From NCBI GenBank assembly GCA_944372315.1, contig CALVYX010000015.1, positions 1-7,251 of the forward strand: 7,251 nt of DNA, in the 5' to 3' direction. The translations under genes and the position numbers were made by a program. The stretch's first letter is position 1. Each line of letters opens with the position of its first letter. Below the pieces are notes generated by a model. That model ran no database searches, had not been told where the DNA came from, and was given only the letters and a program-made list of their open reading frames with translations. Source of the DNA: an uncultured Bacilli bacterium (GTDB lineage: Bacteria > Bacillota_I > Bacilli_A > RF39 > UBA660). Positions 1-5,774 of the stretch are shown here, piece after piece.

Positions 1-30
1 CTTTTTAACTACAAGAATATCCTTACTCAT
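1..30 (-). CDS. 5' end of an unidentified gene, cut by the window edge
   Basis: An ATG at 28-30 lies inside the last codons of the DUF4097-like gene and opens a frame that stays open to the window edge, reading MSKDILVVKK. A Shine-Dalgarno AAAGGTGG at 36-43 sits five bases upstream of the ATG. The start overlaps the previous stop codon (TATGAGTAA), a usual sign of translational coupling, so this gene should be the third member of the LiaF-like operon. The ILVVKK string would fit the first beta strand of an ABC-transporter ATPase (compare ILxVKNL). A response regulator (ILVVDD) is also conceivable, although the two Lys would then replace its acidic pair. Ten residues are too few to decide, so no function is assigned. 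Confidence 0.6.
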   Translation of the reverse strand, partial: MSKDILVVKK

Positions 31-847
31 AAAATCCACCTTTAAAATCGATATCTATACTTCCTATACCACCATCAATCTGAATCAAATTAGAGCCATT
101 ACCATAATGAGTATTAGAACGGATCTCAGTACCTTCCATTTTAACCGAACCTATTCCTTTATCTACAGTTATGTTGTATTCGTCTTTATTCCCCATTAAA
201 TTCAGGCTTATAGAACCAACTCCTGCACTAATATCACTATTGCCAATCAAATATGAAGTAAAAACCAACTTACCTACTCCCATATCTAAATTTAAATTAT
301 GAATAATTCCATCTTTTATTTCAACTTTACCAGTACCACCATCAATTTCAGCTTCATCTAAAACCTCTAAATTATGAATGATAACGTTACCAGCCCCCAA
401 ATCTAAATATAATTTTTTTGTCGATAACTTGTCTATTTCTATTTTGCCCGCTCCAGTATTAATAGCTGCTTCCTCTAAAATCAAATCATCTGGAATGTAA
501 ATAACTAGATTACTATCATCGTTACCAAAAGAAAACCAATTATCATCCTCTTCTTCAATAAAAAGTTTATTATCTTCTTCTCTTATCACAATATCCTTAT
601 TATTAGTCAACACCTTTAGAACATCACCTGTTTTAATAGTTAAATGAGAACTATTGATATCTATTTCAATTATTTTCGCATCACTATTAATATTTATTTC
701 TTCTAATTTATCAGTGATATTATTATCATCATTAAAAATATTTCCAATAGATATCATGAGATACATAATTCCAGATAAAATTCCAAAAATAAGAAAAAAA
801 GCAAAGGCTAGCGCACAATACTTAATTATTTTGTGAAAATTCATCAT
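23..847 (-). CDS. Membrane-anchored DUF4097-like beta-repeat protein
   Basis: The 274-residue protein has a short basic N-terminus, one hydrophobic segment (about residues 11-36) that should act as anchor or uncleaved signal, an acidic linker, and a long C-terminal region of repeated beta strands. The repeat is a Gly-x-Gly turn seen seven times: TGAGK (131), GAGN (151), GTGK (171), GVGK (190), GVGS (209), GIGS (231) and GIGS (260), mostly 19-22 residues apart. This fits the DUF4097 or 'toast-rack' beta-solenoid families found beside LiaF-like proteins. Such proteins are linked to envelope stress, but the biochemical role is unknown. The gene overlaps the LiaF-like stop by four bases (ATGA). 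Two consecutive ATGs (845-847 and 842-844) are possible starts. Ribosome site GGAGGAG at 858-864 gives a ten-base spacer to the first, which is used here. Confidence 0.8.
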   Translation of the reverse strand: MMNFHKIIKYCALAFAFFLIFGILSGIMYLMISIGNIFNDDNNITDKLEEININSDAKIIEIDINSSHLTIKTGDVLKVLTNNKDIVIREEDNKLFIEEEDDNWFSFGNDDSNLVIYIPDDLILEEAAINTGAGKIEIDKLSTKKLYLDLGAGNVIIHNLEVLDEAEIDGGTGKVEIKDGIIHNLNLDMGVGKLVFTSYLIGNSDISAGVGSISLNLMGNKDEYNITVDKGIGSVKMEGTEIRSNTHYGNGSNLIQIDGGIGSIDIDFKGGFYE

Positions 848-1521
848 TTAATGTCAACTCCTCCAAATACGCAAGTTGCATTAATATAAATTGTTTTAGC
901 TTTTTCTTTCTTAGAATTTATATATTTATTGTCAACTCCTCCAAATACTGGAGTAGAAGTTACTTTAACTTTAATATCATTAGGTACTAAGATATCAATT
1001 CCACCAAAAATACAACTAACATTAATTACTACATCACCAGATAACTTTGCTCCTCTTAAATCACAAACTACCTCACCAAATACAGCGGATAATTCGCACC
1101 CTTTAAACTCCTCATTATCAAAATTAAGTCTTTGACTACCAAAAGTAGCACTATAAGTTTGCGCATCTTTTTTTTCAACTTTACTCATTTCTTTTTTTAC
1201 TTTACCTTGGAATACATCTTTAAAAATAATTACTAAACCAATAATAACTAAAATTGCTGGTACCATTAACTTCCAAATAATTTCAAACGATAAAATATCT
1301 TGGCAAGCAAGAAATAACACTATTCCTATACCTAATCCTATTATATCTCCGGTAATATCGCGATCATTAAAAACTCCTATCAAGCAAGGTATAATAATAA
1401 ATAAAGTCCACCATCCATCAAAGAAAATGTCAATATCTGTAATATCTAAAGCATTCAATCCAAAAATAACCCCTACTAAAATCAAAATAATTCCCAAAAT
1501 AATACTCCCATATTTTTTCAT
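844..1521 (-). CDS. LiaF-like membrane protein (LiaI/LiaF-type helices plus LiaF C-terminal beta domain)
   Basis: The 225-residue protein has an N-terminal membrane half with four predicted helices (about 6-25, 36-52, 60-77 and 84-103), including the DGWWTLFIIIPCLIG pattern typical of LiaI/LiaF-like transmembrane domains. A charged Lys-rich linker (105-119) follows. The C-terminal half carries five phenylalanine-glycine motifs: TFGS (126), VFGE (147), IFGG (171), VFGG (192) and VFGG (218), the last three followed by Val/Ile-Asp. This matches the LiaF C-terminal 'cell wall-active antibiotics response' beta domain. In Bacillus, LiaF restrains the LiaRS two-component system that senses cell-wall antibiotics, but no LiaRS homologue is visible here, so the same role is inference. 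ATG at 1519-1521 has only a weak ribosome site (AGAAGTGG). A near-consensus promoter lies just upstream. It ends in a TGA inside the next gene's ATGA. Confidence 0.82.
   Translation of the reverse strand: MKKYGSIILGIILILVGVIFGLNALDITDIDIFFDGWWTLFIIIPCLIGVFNDRDITGDIIGLGIGIVLFLACQDILSFEIIWKLMVPAILVIIGLVIIFKDVFQGKVKKEMSKVEKKDAQTYSATFGSQRLNFDNEEFKGCELSAVFGEVVCDLRGAKLSGDVVINVSCIFGGIDILVPNDIKVKVTSTPVFGGVDNKYINSKKEKAKTIYINATCVFGGVDIK
852..948 (-). repeat. 19-bp direct repeat encoding VFGGVD
   Basis: The 19 bases at 852-870 recur exactly at 930-948, 78 bases away and in the same frame of the LiaF-like gene. Both copies encode the last residues of a VFGGVD motif. Only the 852-870 copy precedes a start codon, where it supplies the ribosome site of the DUF4097-like gene. 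The other is an internal Shine-Dalgarno-like site with no start after it. Confidence 0.7.
858..864 (-). promoter_or_regulatory. Ribosome binding site of the DUF4097-like gene, inside the LiaF-like coding sequence
   Basis: GGAGGAG lies ten bases upstream of the ATG at 847. It is made of the Gly-Gly-Val codons of the last FGGVD motif of the upstream protein, so the same bases encode a conserved structural motif and recruit the ribosome for the next gene. Confidence 0.65.
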
Positions 1522-1563
1522 AATACCACTTCTTTCTTTTACATATTAACTATTATTAATATC

Positions 1564-1592
1564 ATTATAATATTCAAAATTAATATTATCAA
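1564..1592 (-). promoter_or_regulatory. Sigma-A-type promoter of the LiaF-like operon
   Basis: On the minus strand a TTGATA -35 box (1587-1592, five of six consensus bases) is followed after 17 bases by a perfect TATAAT -10 box (1564-1569). Transcription should begin near 1557, leaving a leader of about 35 bases before the ATG at 1521. This is the best-matched promoter in the window. Confidence 0.7.
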
Positions 1593-1600
1593 TTTTGAAT
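1572..1600 (-). repeat. Perfect 10-bp inverted repeat between the SdpI-like gene and the LiaF-like operon
   Basis: ATTCAAAATT (1572-1581) and its exact complement AATTTTGAAT (1591-1600) flank a nine-base loop, beginning at the stop codon of the SdpI-like gene. As RNA it could end that operon, but it is AT-rich (one G:C pair) and is not followed by a T-tract on the minus strand. As DNA it covers the promoter spacer and -35 of the LiaF-like operon, so it could equally be an operator. The sequence does not decide between these. Confidence 0.6.
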
Positions 1601-2196
1601 TAAAAATTTTTACTTTTTTTTAACATAATAAATTGATAAATAAATATTCCTATCGCTAATAAAATCATTCCAATTAATAATATTACCGAAACGATTTCAT
1701 CAAGAAAAGCACTGATGATCCAAAAAAGCCCAAAGATAATAAATATATATTTTAAATACTTATTTAATTTCTCTTCTTCTTTTTTATTAGACTTAGGAAA
1801 AAACATTCCTAAAATAATCATGACAATCCCAACTATCATACAAGCAAGAATTTGCATATTTATTTTATTTCCTAAAGCATATAAAATAATACTACTATAA
1901 ACAATAAATCCTATAATAGGAATGAGCCATTTAATAATTAACGTAATACTTTGGTTGTCTTTTTGATTATCAGAAATATCATTTAATATACAACATATTA
2001 ATTGAATAAAAGCCAAAACCATAGGAATACCAAATACAGCAAAATTTTTAGAAGCAAAATTATTTGGGCTATTATTATATCCAAAATGAATAGCAATTTC
2101 ATCTGGTAACCTGTTATAAGTTAATATTCCTAAAATCATTGGTAATAAACATACTACCACAGTTATAATTAATACTTTAAAATTAATTCTTTTCAT
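1600..2196 (-). CDS. DUF1648/SdpI-like six-helix membrane protein
   Basis: The 198-residue protein has about six hydrophobic segments (8-26, 54-71, 88-107, 114-132, 148-164 and 169-190). Between the first two lies the DUF1648 signature: LPDEIAIHFGYN (30-41) followed by NNFASK (45-50). SdpI-family proteins carry this domain. In Bacillus subtilis SdpI gives immunity to the SdpC toxin and sequesters its repressor SdpR. Here the usual C-terminal SdpI motif (a GIRTPWT-like stretch) is not seen, and a Lys/Glu-rich loop (135-144) occupies that part, so an immunity role is only a possibility. The ATG at 2194-2196 overlaps the end of the 74-aa gene by 14 bases, with an AAGGG ribosome site a few bases upstream. 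It is the last gene of its operon. Confidence 0.75.
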   Translation of the reverse strand: MKRINFKVLIITVVVCLLPMILGILTYNRLPDEIAIHFGYNNSPNNFASKNFAVFGIPMVLAFIQLICCILNDISDNQKDNQSITLIIKWLIPIIGFIVYSSIILYALGNKINMQILACMIVGIVMIILGMFFPKSNKKEEEKLNKYLKYIFIIFGLFWIISAFLDEIVSVILLIGMILLAIGIFIYQFIMLKKSKNF

Positions 2197-2407
2197 TTTT
2201 CCCTTCTTTCTTTTTATCTTTCACAATATAAATTAAGACTAAAATTACTCCAATTAATTTAATACCTACAGAAAGACCTAATAATACTCCTTGGGTAAAA
2301 TTACTAAAATCGCTGGTTCCTTCTTCAATAAAATATCTAAGAATTAAGTATAAAATTTCTCCTAATATAATTAAACCAATTCCACTTTTAACTAAACCCT
2401 TTTTCAT
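2183..2407 (-). CDS. Small two-helix membrane protein, function unknown
   Basis: The 74-residue protein has two hydrophobic segments (about 9-26 and 40-63) joined by an acidic loop (EEGTSDF), and ends in a Lys-rich tail (KDKKKEGKNEKN) that should lie in the cytoplasm. No family was recognised. It begins two bases after the O-acetyltransferase stop, with ribosome site AGAGGT ending five bases before the ATG (2405-2407). Its 3' end overlaps the SdpI-like gene by 14 bases, so the three are almost certainly one operon. The tight coupling suggests a partner or accessory of the SdpI-like protein, but nothing in the sequence proves it. Confidence 0.75.
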   Translation of the reverse strand: MKKGLVKSGIGLIILGEILYLILRYFIEEGTSDFSNFTQGVLLGLSVGIKLIGVILVLIYIVKDKKKEGKNEKN

Positions 2408-2409
2408 AA

Positions 2410-2973
2410 TTACCTCTTTTCATTATCTATTTCTTTTATAACTTTGCATGGATTGCCGACTGCTACCACATTACTAGGTATATCATGGGTAACAACACTA
2501 CCTGCACCTATTACTGAATTATCTCCTATTGTTACTCCAGGTAGAATTACACAACTTCCACCTACCCAAACATTTTTTCCTATGGTGATAGGTTGACCAT
2601 ATTCTAAATCTTTCAACCTTTCATTAGGATCAACCGGATGAGTTGCAGTATAAATTCCAGTATTAGGACCTATTAAAGTACGATCTCCAATAGTAATAGG
2701 ACAAACATCTAATAAAGTACAATTATAATTGATAAAAACTTCTTTACCTATGGTTATATTAAATCCATAATCGCAATGGAAAGGAGGTTTTATCCAAAAC
2801 TTTCCTTTCGTATTCAGCAATTTTTTTAAAATCTTATTTTTCATATTATATTCATGAAAACACTTTTTATTATATTTATAAAGTAATCTACTAGCTTTAT
2901 CACGCAAATAAATTAATTTCAAATCATAAGAATTATATGGCTTACCATGAATCATTTTTTCTAATTCGCTCAT
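2410..2973 (-). CDS. maa: Maltose/galactoside-type O-acetyltransferase (left-handed beta-helix)
   Basis: The 187-residue length is normal for the Maa/LacA family, which transfers acetyl from acetyl-CoA to a sugar hydroxyl in the cytoplasm. Residues 1-55 match the N-terminal maltose-acetyltransferase helical domain (EKMIHGKPYNSYD, then a Lys/Arg-rich helix). From about 60 the hexapeptide repeats of a left-handed beta-helix appear: FHCDYGFNITIGKEVFIN, LLDVCPITIGDRTLIGP, ITIGKNVWVGG, VTIGDNSVIGAGSVVT. The catalytic His is His112 in YTATHPVDPNER, and the C-terminus has the VGNPCKVIK family ending. The real acceptor sugar cannot be read from sequence. It is the first gene of an operon with two small membrane proteins. 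ATG at 2971-2973 follows ribosome site AGGTG (2979-2983). The symbol reflects the closest family resemblance, not proven specificity. Confidence 0.9.
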   Translation of the reverse strand: MSELEKMIHGKPYNSYDLKLIYLRDKASRLLYKYNKKCFHEYNMKNKILKKLLNTKGKFWIKPPFHCDYGFNITIGKEVFINYNCTLLDVCPITIGDRTLIGPNTGIYTATHPVDPNERLKDLEYGQPITIGKNVWVGGSCVILPGVTIGDNSVIGAGSVVTHDIPSNVVAVGNPCKVIKEIDNEKR

Positions 2974-2989
2974 ATTATCACCTATTCCT

Positions 2990-3018
2990 ATTATACTAAA
3001 ATAAAGCCGATTAAAAAA
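2990..3018 (-). promoter_or_regulatory. Candidate promoter of the O-acetyltransferase operon
   Basis: A perfect TATAAT (2990-2995) lies on the minus strand just after the terminator of the upstream hydrolase gene. At 17-base spacing the -35 position (3013-3018) reads TTTTTT, a poor match inside the terminator hairpin. The predicted start, near 2983, leaves only about ten leader bases before the ATG and would fall at the edge of the ribosome site. The gene therefore either has a very short leader or depends partly on read-through. Confidence 0.45.
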
Positions 3019-3025
3019 TAATCGG
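3007..3025 (-). terminator. Intrinsic terminator of the HxNxDH hydrolase gene
   Basis: CCGATTA (3007-3013), a five-base loop and TAATCGG (3019-3025) form a perfect seven-pair stem 15 bases after the stop codon. On the minus strand it is followed by CTTTATTTTA. On the plus strand it is followed by seven T, so it could also stop antisense transcripts. Confidence 0.75.
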
Positions 3026-3040
3026 TTTTTTTATTAAAAA

Positions 3041-3913
3041 TTATACTTGTTTCCAAATCATTTTATTGTCTATAAATTCATAACTTATTTTAGACTCATC
3101 ATAAAGATAAGATAAATAGGATTTTATGGTACTTCCAATTAAAACGTATTGATTGGCATTCATCACTAAATGATATTCATCAAATATTTCCTTTACTATT
3201 TCTTCAAAAGTTACTTCCCTTTTACAAATATCATATATCTTATCCATAATTTCTTTTATCTTATTCCTATTAAGTTCAATTAAGGAAGAAATATCACTAA
3301 TGGCATCACTATGAGATGGGATATATAACTTACCATTTAAGGTAGATAAATAATCTAATGTATAAAGGAATTCTTTTACATCATATAGAAAAAACAAATG
3401 ATATTTATGAATGGTTTCTTCACTAAATAGGGAATCTGCTAAAAAGTAAATATTATCACTAGTTTTAATCCCTATCATATCAAAGAAATGTCCTTTTAAA
3501 GAAAAATACTCAAGCCCTTCGGGAAGATTATCATCTATTGGTGTAACCATAGATTCCCTAGCTAATAAGAATTTATTTCTAAGATCACTAAATGGAAATC
3601 CACCATATAAAAACGAAGGTTCTAAAATAGGATGTTCGATAAAATCTTTTTCAATACAGGAAGAAAAAATCTTACAGTTAGTTCTATCTTGAATCACTTT
3701 ATTACCACCAATATGATCAGCATTAGAATGTGTTGAAATAATTCCTTTAACATTCCATCCTTCTTCTTCTATGATCTTTAATACTTTTTTACCTGCATCC
3801 TTATCATTTCCAGTATCGATTAAATAAACATGATTATCATCTATTTTATATACTCCAATATTAGTAGGATTCTTTATATAATAAGTCCTCTCTCCCACTT
3901 GAATTAATTCCAT
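3041..3913 (-). CDS. Metallo-beta-lactamase-fold hydrolase with an HxNxDH motif
   Basis: With the start at 3913 the protein has 290 residues and shows the metallo-beta-lactamase fold. LIDTGND (31-37) is the first conserved motif. STHSNADHIGG (60-70) follows, where the usual HxHxDH reads His62-x-Asn64-x-Asp66-His67. Later ligands are His142 (KGHFFD), Asp160 (LADSLF) and His201 (PSHSD). The C-terminal 80 residues form a helical extension outside the core. The substrate is unknown. Replacement of the second His changes the zinc-1 site, so activity may differ or be lost, though it may simply mark a subfamily. The ATG at 3911-3913 has ribosome site AAAGGAG (3922-3928) with an eight-base spacer. 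An in-frame ATG at 3934 would add seven residues but lacks a ribosome site. The gene stands alone, with its own promoter and terminator. Confidence 0.85.
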   Translation of the reverse strand: MELIQVGERTYYIKNPTNIGVYKIDDNHVYLIDTGNDKDAGKKVLKIIEEEGWNVKGIISTHSNADHIGGNKVIQDRTNCKIFSSCIEKDFIEHPILEPSFLYGGFPFSDLRNKFLLARESMVTPIDDNLPEGLEYFSLKGHFFDMIGIKTSDNIYFLADSLFSEETIHKYHLFFLYDVKEFLYTLDYLSTLNGKLYIPSHSDAISDISSLIELNRNKIKEIMDKIYDICKREVTFEEIVKEIFDEYHLVMNANQYVLIGSTIKSYLSYLYDESKISYEFIDNKMIWKQV

Positions 3914-3921
3914 ATCTACTT

Positions 3922-3928
3922 CTCCTTT
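3922..3928 (-). promoter_or_regulatory. Ribosome binding site that fixes the HxNxDH hydrolase start
   Basis: AAAGGAG lies eight bases before the ATG at 3913. The upstream in-frame ATG at 3934 has no purine-rich site before it and would be only about seven bases from the predicted transcription start. Confidence 0.75.
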
Positions 3929-3947
3929 GACCATCGTTACTAAAATA

Positions 3948-3956
3948 ATTATATCA
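3948..3956 (-). promoter_or_regulatory. Extended -10 promoter of the HxNxDH hydrolase gene
   Basis: The minus strand reads TGATATAAT, a perfect extended -10 (TGnTATAAT). No good -35 box is found at 16-18 bases, where the sequence is the arm of the preceding terminator, and an extended -10 can do without one. Transcription should begin near 3941, giving a leader of about 27 bases to the ATG at 3913. Confidence 0.65.
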
Positions 3957-3967
3957 TTTTTTAAGAA

Positions 3968-4006
3968 AATAGACAGGAATATTTATTCATTAGATTCCTG
4001 TCTATT
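3968..4006 (-). terminator. Intrinsic terminator of the flavin-reductase-like gene
   Basis: AATAGACAGGAAT (3968-3980) and ATTCCTGTCTATT (3994-4006) form a perfect 13-pair stem with a 13-base loop, starting 13 bases after the stop codon. The minus-strand tail reads TTCTT directly after the stem's own terminal TT, giving a short T-rich run. Confidence 0.75.
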
Positions 4007-4019
4007 CTCTACTAATATT

Positions 4020-4586
4020 TTATTTTTTTAACTGTAATCCATCTTTAAAGGCGTTACCCACTCTTTCGGTAACTTTATAATACCCATGAGTATATGGATC
4101 AAAAGCAATAGCATTTACTAGTGAAATATCTACCTGATCCCCATTCATAACTTTTTCATCTGCTGTTACATTTACTACTTTTCCTACTACACCACAGCCA
4201 TATTCATCATCCTGATATTCAATAAACTCACATTCCATACATAGAGGAAACTCATTTATAATTGGCGCATCCACGTTTTCTGACTTGATAGCAGTAAGTC
4301 CACTATTTTCAAATTTATTTGGAGTATTATTTCCTGATACCATTCCGAAATAATCGGCTTCTACAACATGATCAATATCGGCAATACTAACAGTAAAGGC
4401 ACCTCTTTCTTTAATATTTTTAACAGTCTTATGTGTTTCAGTTAGATTTAATATGACATGAGTTCTATCTAACATCATACCCCAGGCTGCATTCATTACA
4501 TCAATAGTTCCATCTTCATTATAAGTAGCGATCATTAATACTGGCATTGGGAATATTGCTTCCGTAGTTTTTATATTTCTTCTCAT
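4020..4586 (-). CDS. Flavin-reductase-like FMN-binding protein
   Basis: The 188-residue protein matches the flavin-reductase-like, FMN-binding split-barrel family. Characteristic stretches are FPMPVLMIATYNEDG (12-26), DVMNAAWGMM (29-38), ETHKTVKNIKERGAFTVSIAD (50-70), EADYFGMVSG (76-85) and NKFENSGLTA (90-99), in the usual order and at normal length. Members bind FMN and either reduce flavin with NAD(P)H or act as flavoenzymes on small molecules in the cytoplasm. The exact reaction cannot be read from sequence. The ATG at 4584-4586 has a strong ribosome site AGGAGGG (4594-4600). It begins 68 bases after the UlaG-like hydrolase stop with no terminator between them, so read-through is possible, but it also has its own TATAAT boxes. 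It ends at a 13-bp hairpin. Confidence 0.87.
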   Translation of the reverse strand: MRRNIKTTEAIFPMPVLMIATYNEDGTIDVMNAAWGMMLDRTHVILNLTETHKTVKNIKERGAFTVSIADIDHVVEADYFGMVSGNNTPNKFENSGLTAIKSENVDAPIINEFPLCMECEFIEYQDDEYGCGVVGKVVNVTADEKVMNGDQVDISLVNAIAFDPYTHGYYKVTERVGNAFKDGLQLKK

Positions 4587-4603
4587 TATAATACCCTCCT
4601 AAC

Positions 4604-4616
4604 ATTATATATTATA
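4604..4616 (-). promoter_or_regulatory. Candidate -10 boxes of the flavin-reductase-like gene
   Basis: Two TATAAT hexamers lie in tandem on the minus strand at 4611-4616 and 4604-4609, just upstream of the AGGAGGG ribosome site. No convincing -35 box is found at 16-18 bases from either. TTGCCA at 4649-4654 is too far away. In such AT-rich DNA chance matches are likely, so this is tentative. Confidence 0.35.
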
Positions 4617-4654
4617 TAACAAAATATACTTTTATATCTAATAATAAGTGGCAA

Positions 4655-5284
4655 TTATATAAAAATTTTACATTCGACTTTAGGATAAATTAACTTTGAA
4701 AAATTAAGTCCGTCTTCTTTGGTTCCTACGATACTTCCATAATGAATTGGTACCGCTACTCTTGGCTTAATTTCATTAATTAATTTGGCCGCCTCTTCAT
4801 AAGTCATAGTATAAACTCCACCAACTGGTACAAATGCTACATCACATTTTACTTGTTTATTTTCCTCTGTTATATCAGTATCTCCAGCAATATAGTAAGT
4901 AAGATCATCCATTTCTATCAGATATCCAACCCAATTATTTTCTTTTGGATGAAATTGTTTATTAATGTTATATGATGGTACTGTACTAAACTTTATTCCG
5001 TTTACATGATAATTTTTATTTGGTTCTACTATAACAATATTATCTCTTTCAAATCCATCATGTAATGCTTTTTCTAGTAAACTAGTTGGTAGTACAAGCA
5101 TAGTATCTTTCTTGATTACTTTTCTTATATCTTCCAAAGAATAATGATCATAATGGTCATGTGTAATAAATACAATATCAGCATCACTATAATTTTTTTC
5201 TATTTTAAACGGATCAAAATACATTACTATTCCTTTATCAAATCTAATACTACTATGACATAAAACTTCTATACCATCTAACAT
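4655..5284 (-). CDS. UlaG-like metallo-beta-lactamase-fold hydrolase
   Basis: With the start at 5284 the protein has 209 residues. The full metal motif is present: ITHDHYDHYS (40-49) supplies His42, His44, Asp46 and His47. His112 (FHPKENNWVGYLI), Asp135 (AGDTD) and His181 (PIHYG) complete the set. The short core without a C-terminal extension and the FHPKxNxWVGY stretch place it with the UlaG-like/UPF0173 group of metal-dependent hydrolases. These are cytoplasmic and mostly of unknown substrate; UlaG itself opens L-ascorbate-6-phosphate. No sugar-uptake genes lie nearby to suggest that role. The ATG at 5282-5284 has AAAGGAG (5293-5299) eight bases upstream. The in-frame TTG at 5302 would add six residues and has no such site. 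It starts 25 bases after the GNAT stop, so the two are probably cotranscribed. Confidence 0.87.
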   Translation of the reverse strand: MLDGIEVLCHSSIRFDKGIVMYFDPFKIEKNYSDADIVFITHDHYDHYSLEDIRKVIKKDTMLVLPTSLLEKALHDGFERDNIVIVEPNKNYHVNGIKFSTVPSYNINKQFHPKENNWVGYLIEMDDLTYYIAGDTDITEENKQVKCDVAFVPVGGVYTMTYEEAAKLINEIKPRVAVPIHYGSIVGTKEDGLNFSKLIYPKVECKIFI

Positions 5285-5292
5285 TCTATCTT

Positions 5293-5299
5293 CTCCTTT
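5293..5299 (-). promoter_or_regulatory. Ribosome binding site that fixes the UlaG-like hydrolase start
   Basis: AAAGGAG with an eight-base spacer to the ATG at 5284 favours this start over the upstream TTG at 5302, which would lie directly against the site itself. Confidence 0.75.
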
Positions 5300-5309
5300 C
5301 AAAATAAAT

Positions 5310-5735
5310 TTAATCTATTATTTTTTCTTTTAGAATCATTCCGTACCCTAAGTCAGCATCTATTCTTCTAACAAATCCGAATTGTTCATAAAATGACTCT
5401 CTTCCTTTAGAAGCTCCTAAATATACTCTTATATCTGGATTTTCTTTTTTTAATTCTTCTATTTTTTCTAATAATTTATTCATTATCATTGTACCTATCT
5501 TTTTCGATTGATATTCTGGCATAACCATAATATCATGTACATACATAAAACATATAGTGTCTCCAATTAATCTGCCATATCCAATTATTTTATCATCATC
5601 ATAGACACTTACTGAATAAAAAGTATTTTCTAAGGCTTTTTTGGAAATATTTTCGTCATACGACCCCCACCCAACTGAATCATACAATAAATTAAATTCG
5701 TCAATGTTTTTGTTATTTTCATTTATATTAATCAT
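5310..5735 (-). CDS. GNAT-family N-acetyltransferase
   Basis: With the start at 5735 the protein has 141 residues, a normal single GNAT domain. It begins with the LYDSVGWGSYDE stretch (17-28) seen in a common Firmicute subfamily, then the beta strands SVSVYDDDKIIGYGRLIGD (41-59), and motif A around HDIMVMPEYQSKKIGTMIM (67-85) that should bind acetyl-CoA. FYEQFGF (115-121) is the usual motif B ending. The first Gly of the Q/RxxGxG loop is Lys79, a mild deviation. The substrate is unknown. The ATG at 5733-5735 has AAAGGA (5746-5751) with a ten-base spacer and matches where relatives seem to begin. In-frame ATG at 5759 and GTG at 5771 are less well supported. A 17-codon mini-ORF ends just upstream in the same frame, and the UlaG-like gene follows after 25 bases. 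Confidence 0.87.
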   Translation of the reverse strand: MININENNKNIDEFNLLYDSVGWGSYDENISKKALENTFYSVSVYDDDKIIGYGRLIGDTICFMYVHDIMVMPEYQSKKIGTMIMNKLLEKIEELKKENPDIRVYLGASKGRESFYEQFGFVRRIDADLGYGMILKEKIID

Positions 5736-5774
5736 AATATAATTATCCTTTCTAATCATATTTAAAATCACTTC

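Noticed and set aside
654..836. Plus-strand ORF of 60 codons
   Set aside because: It is antisense to the N-terminal part of the DUF4097-like gene, and its content is the complement of hydrophobic and acidic codons. No ribosome site or family resemblance supports it.
929..1135. Plus-strand ORF of 68 codons
   Set aside because: It lies wholly antisense to the LiaF-like beta domain, with low-complexity Thr/Ser/Pro content typical of a shadow frame.
1715..1900. Plus-strand ORF of 61 codons
   Set aside because: It is antisense to the SdpI-like gene and reflects its AT-rich hydrophobic codons.
4587..4654. Terminator or riboswitch between the UlaG-like and flavin-reductase-like genes
   Set aside because: No stable stem with a T-tract and no conserved aptamer core was seen. 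The spacer is short alternating A/T sequence.
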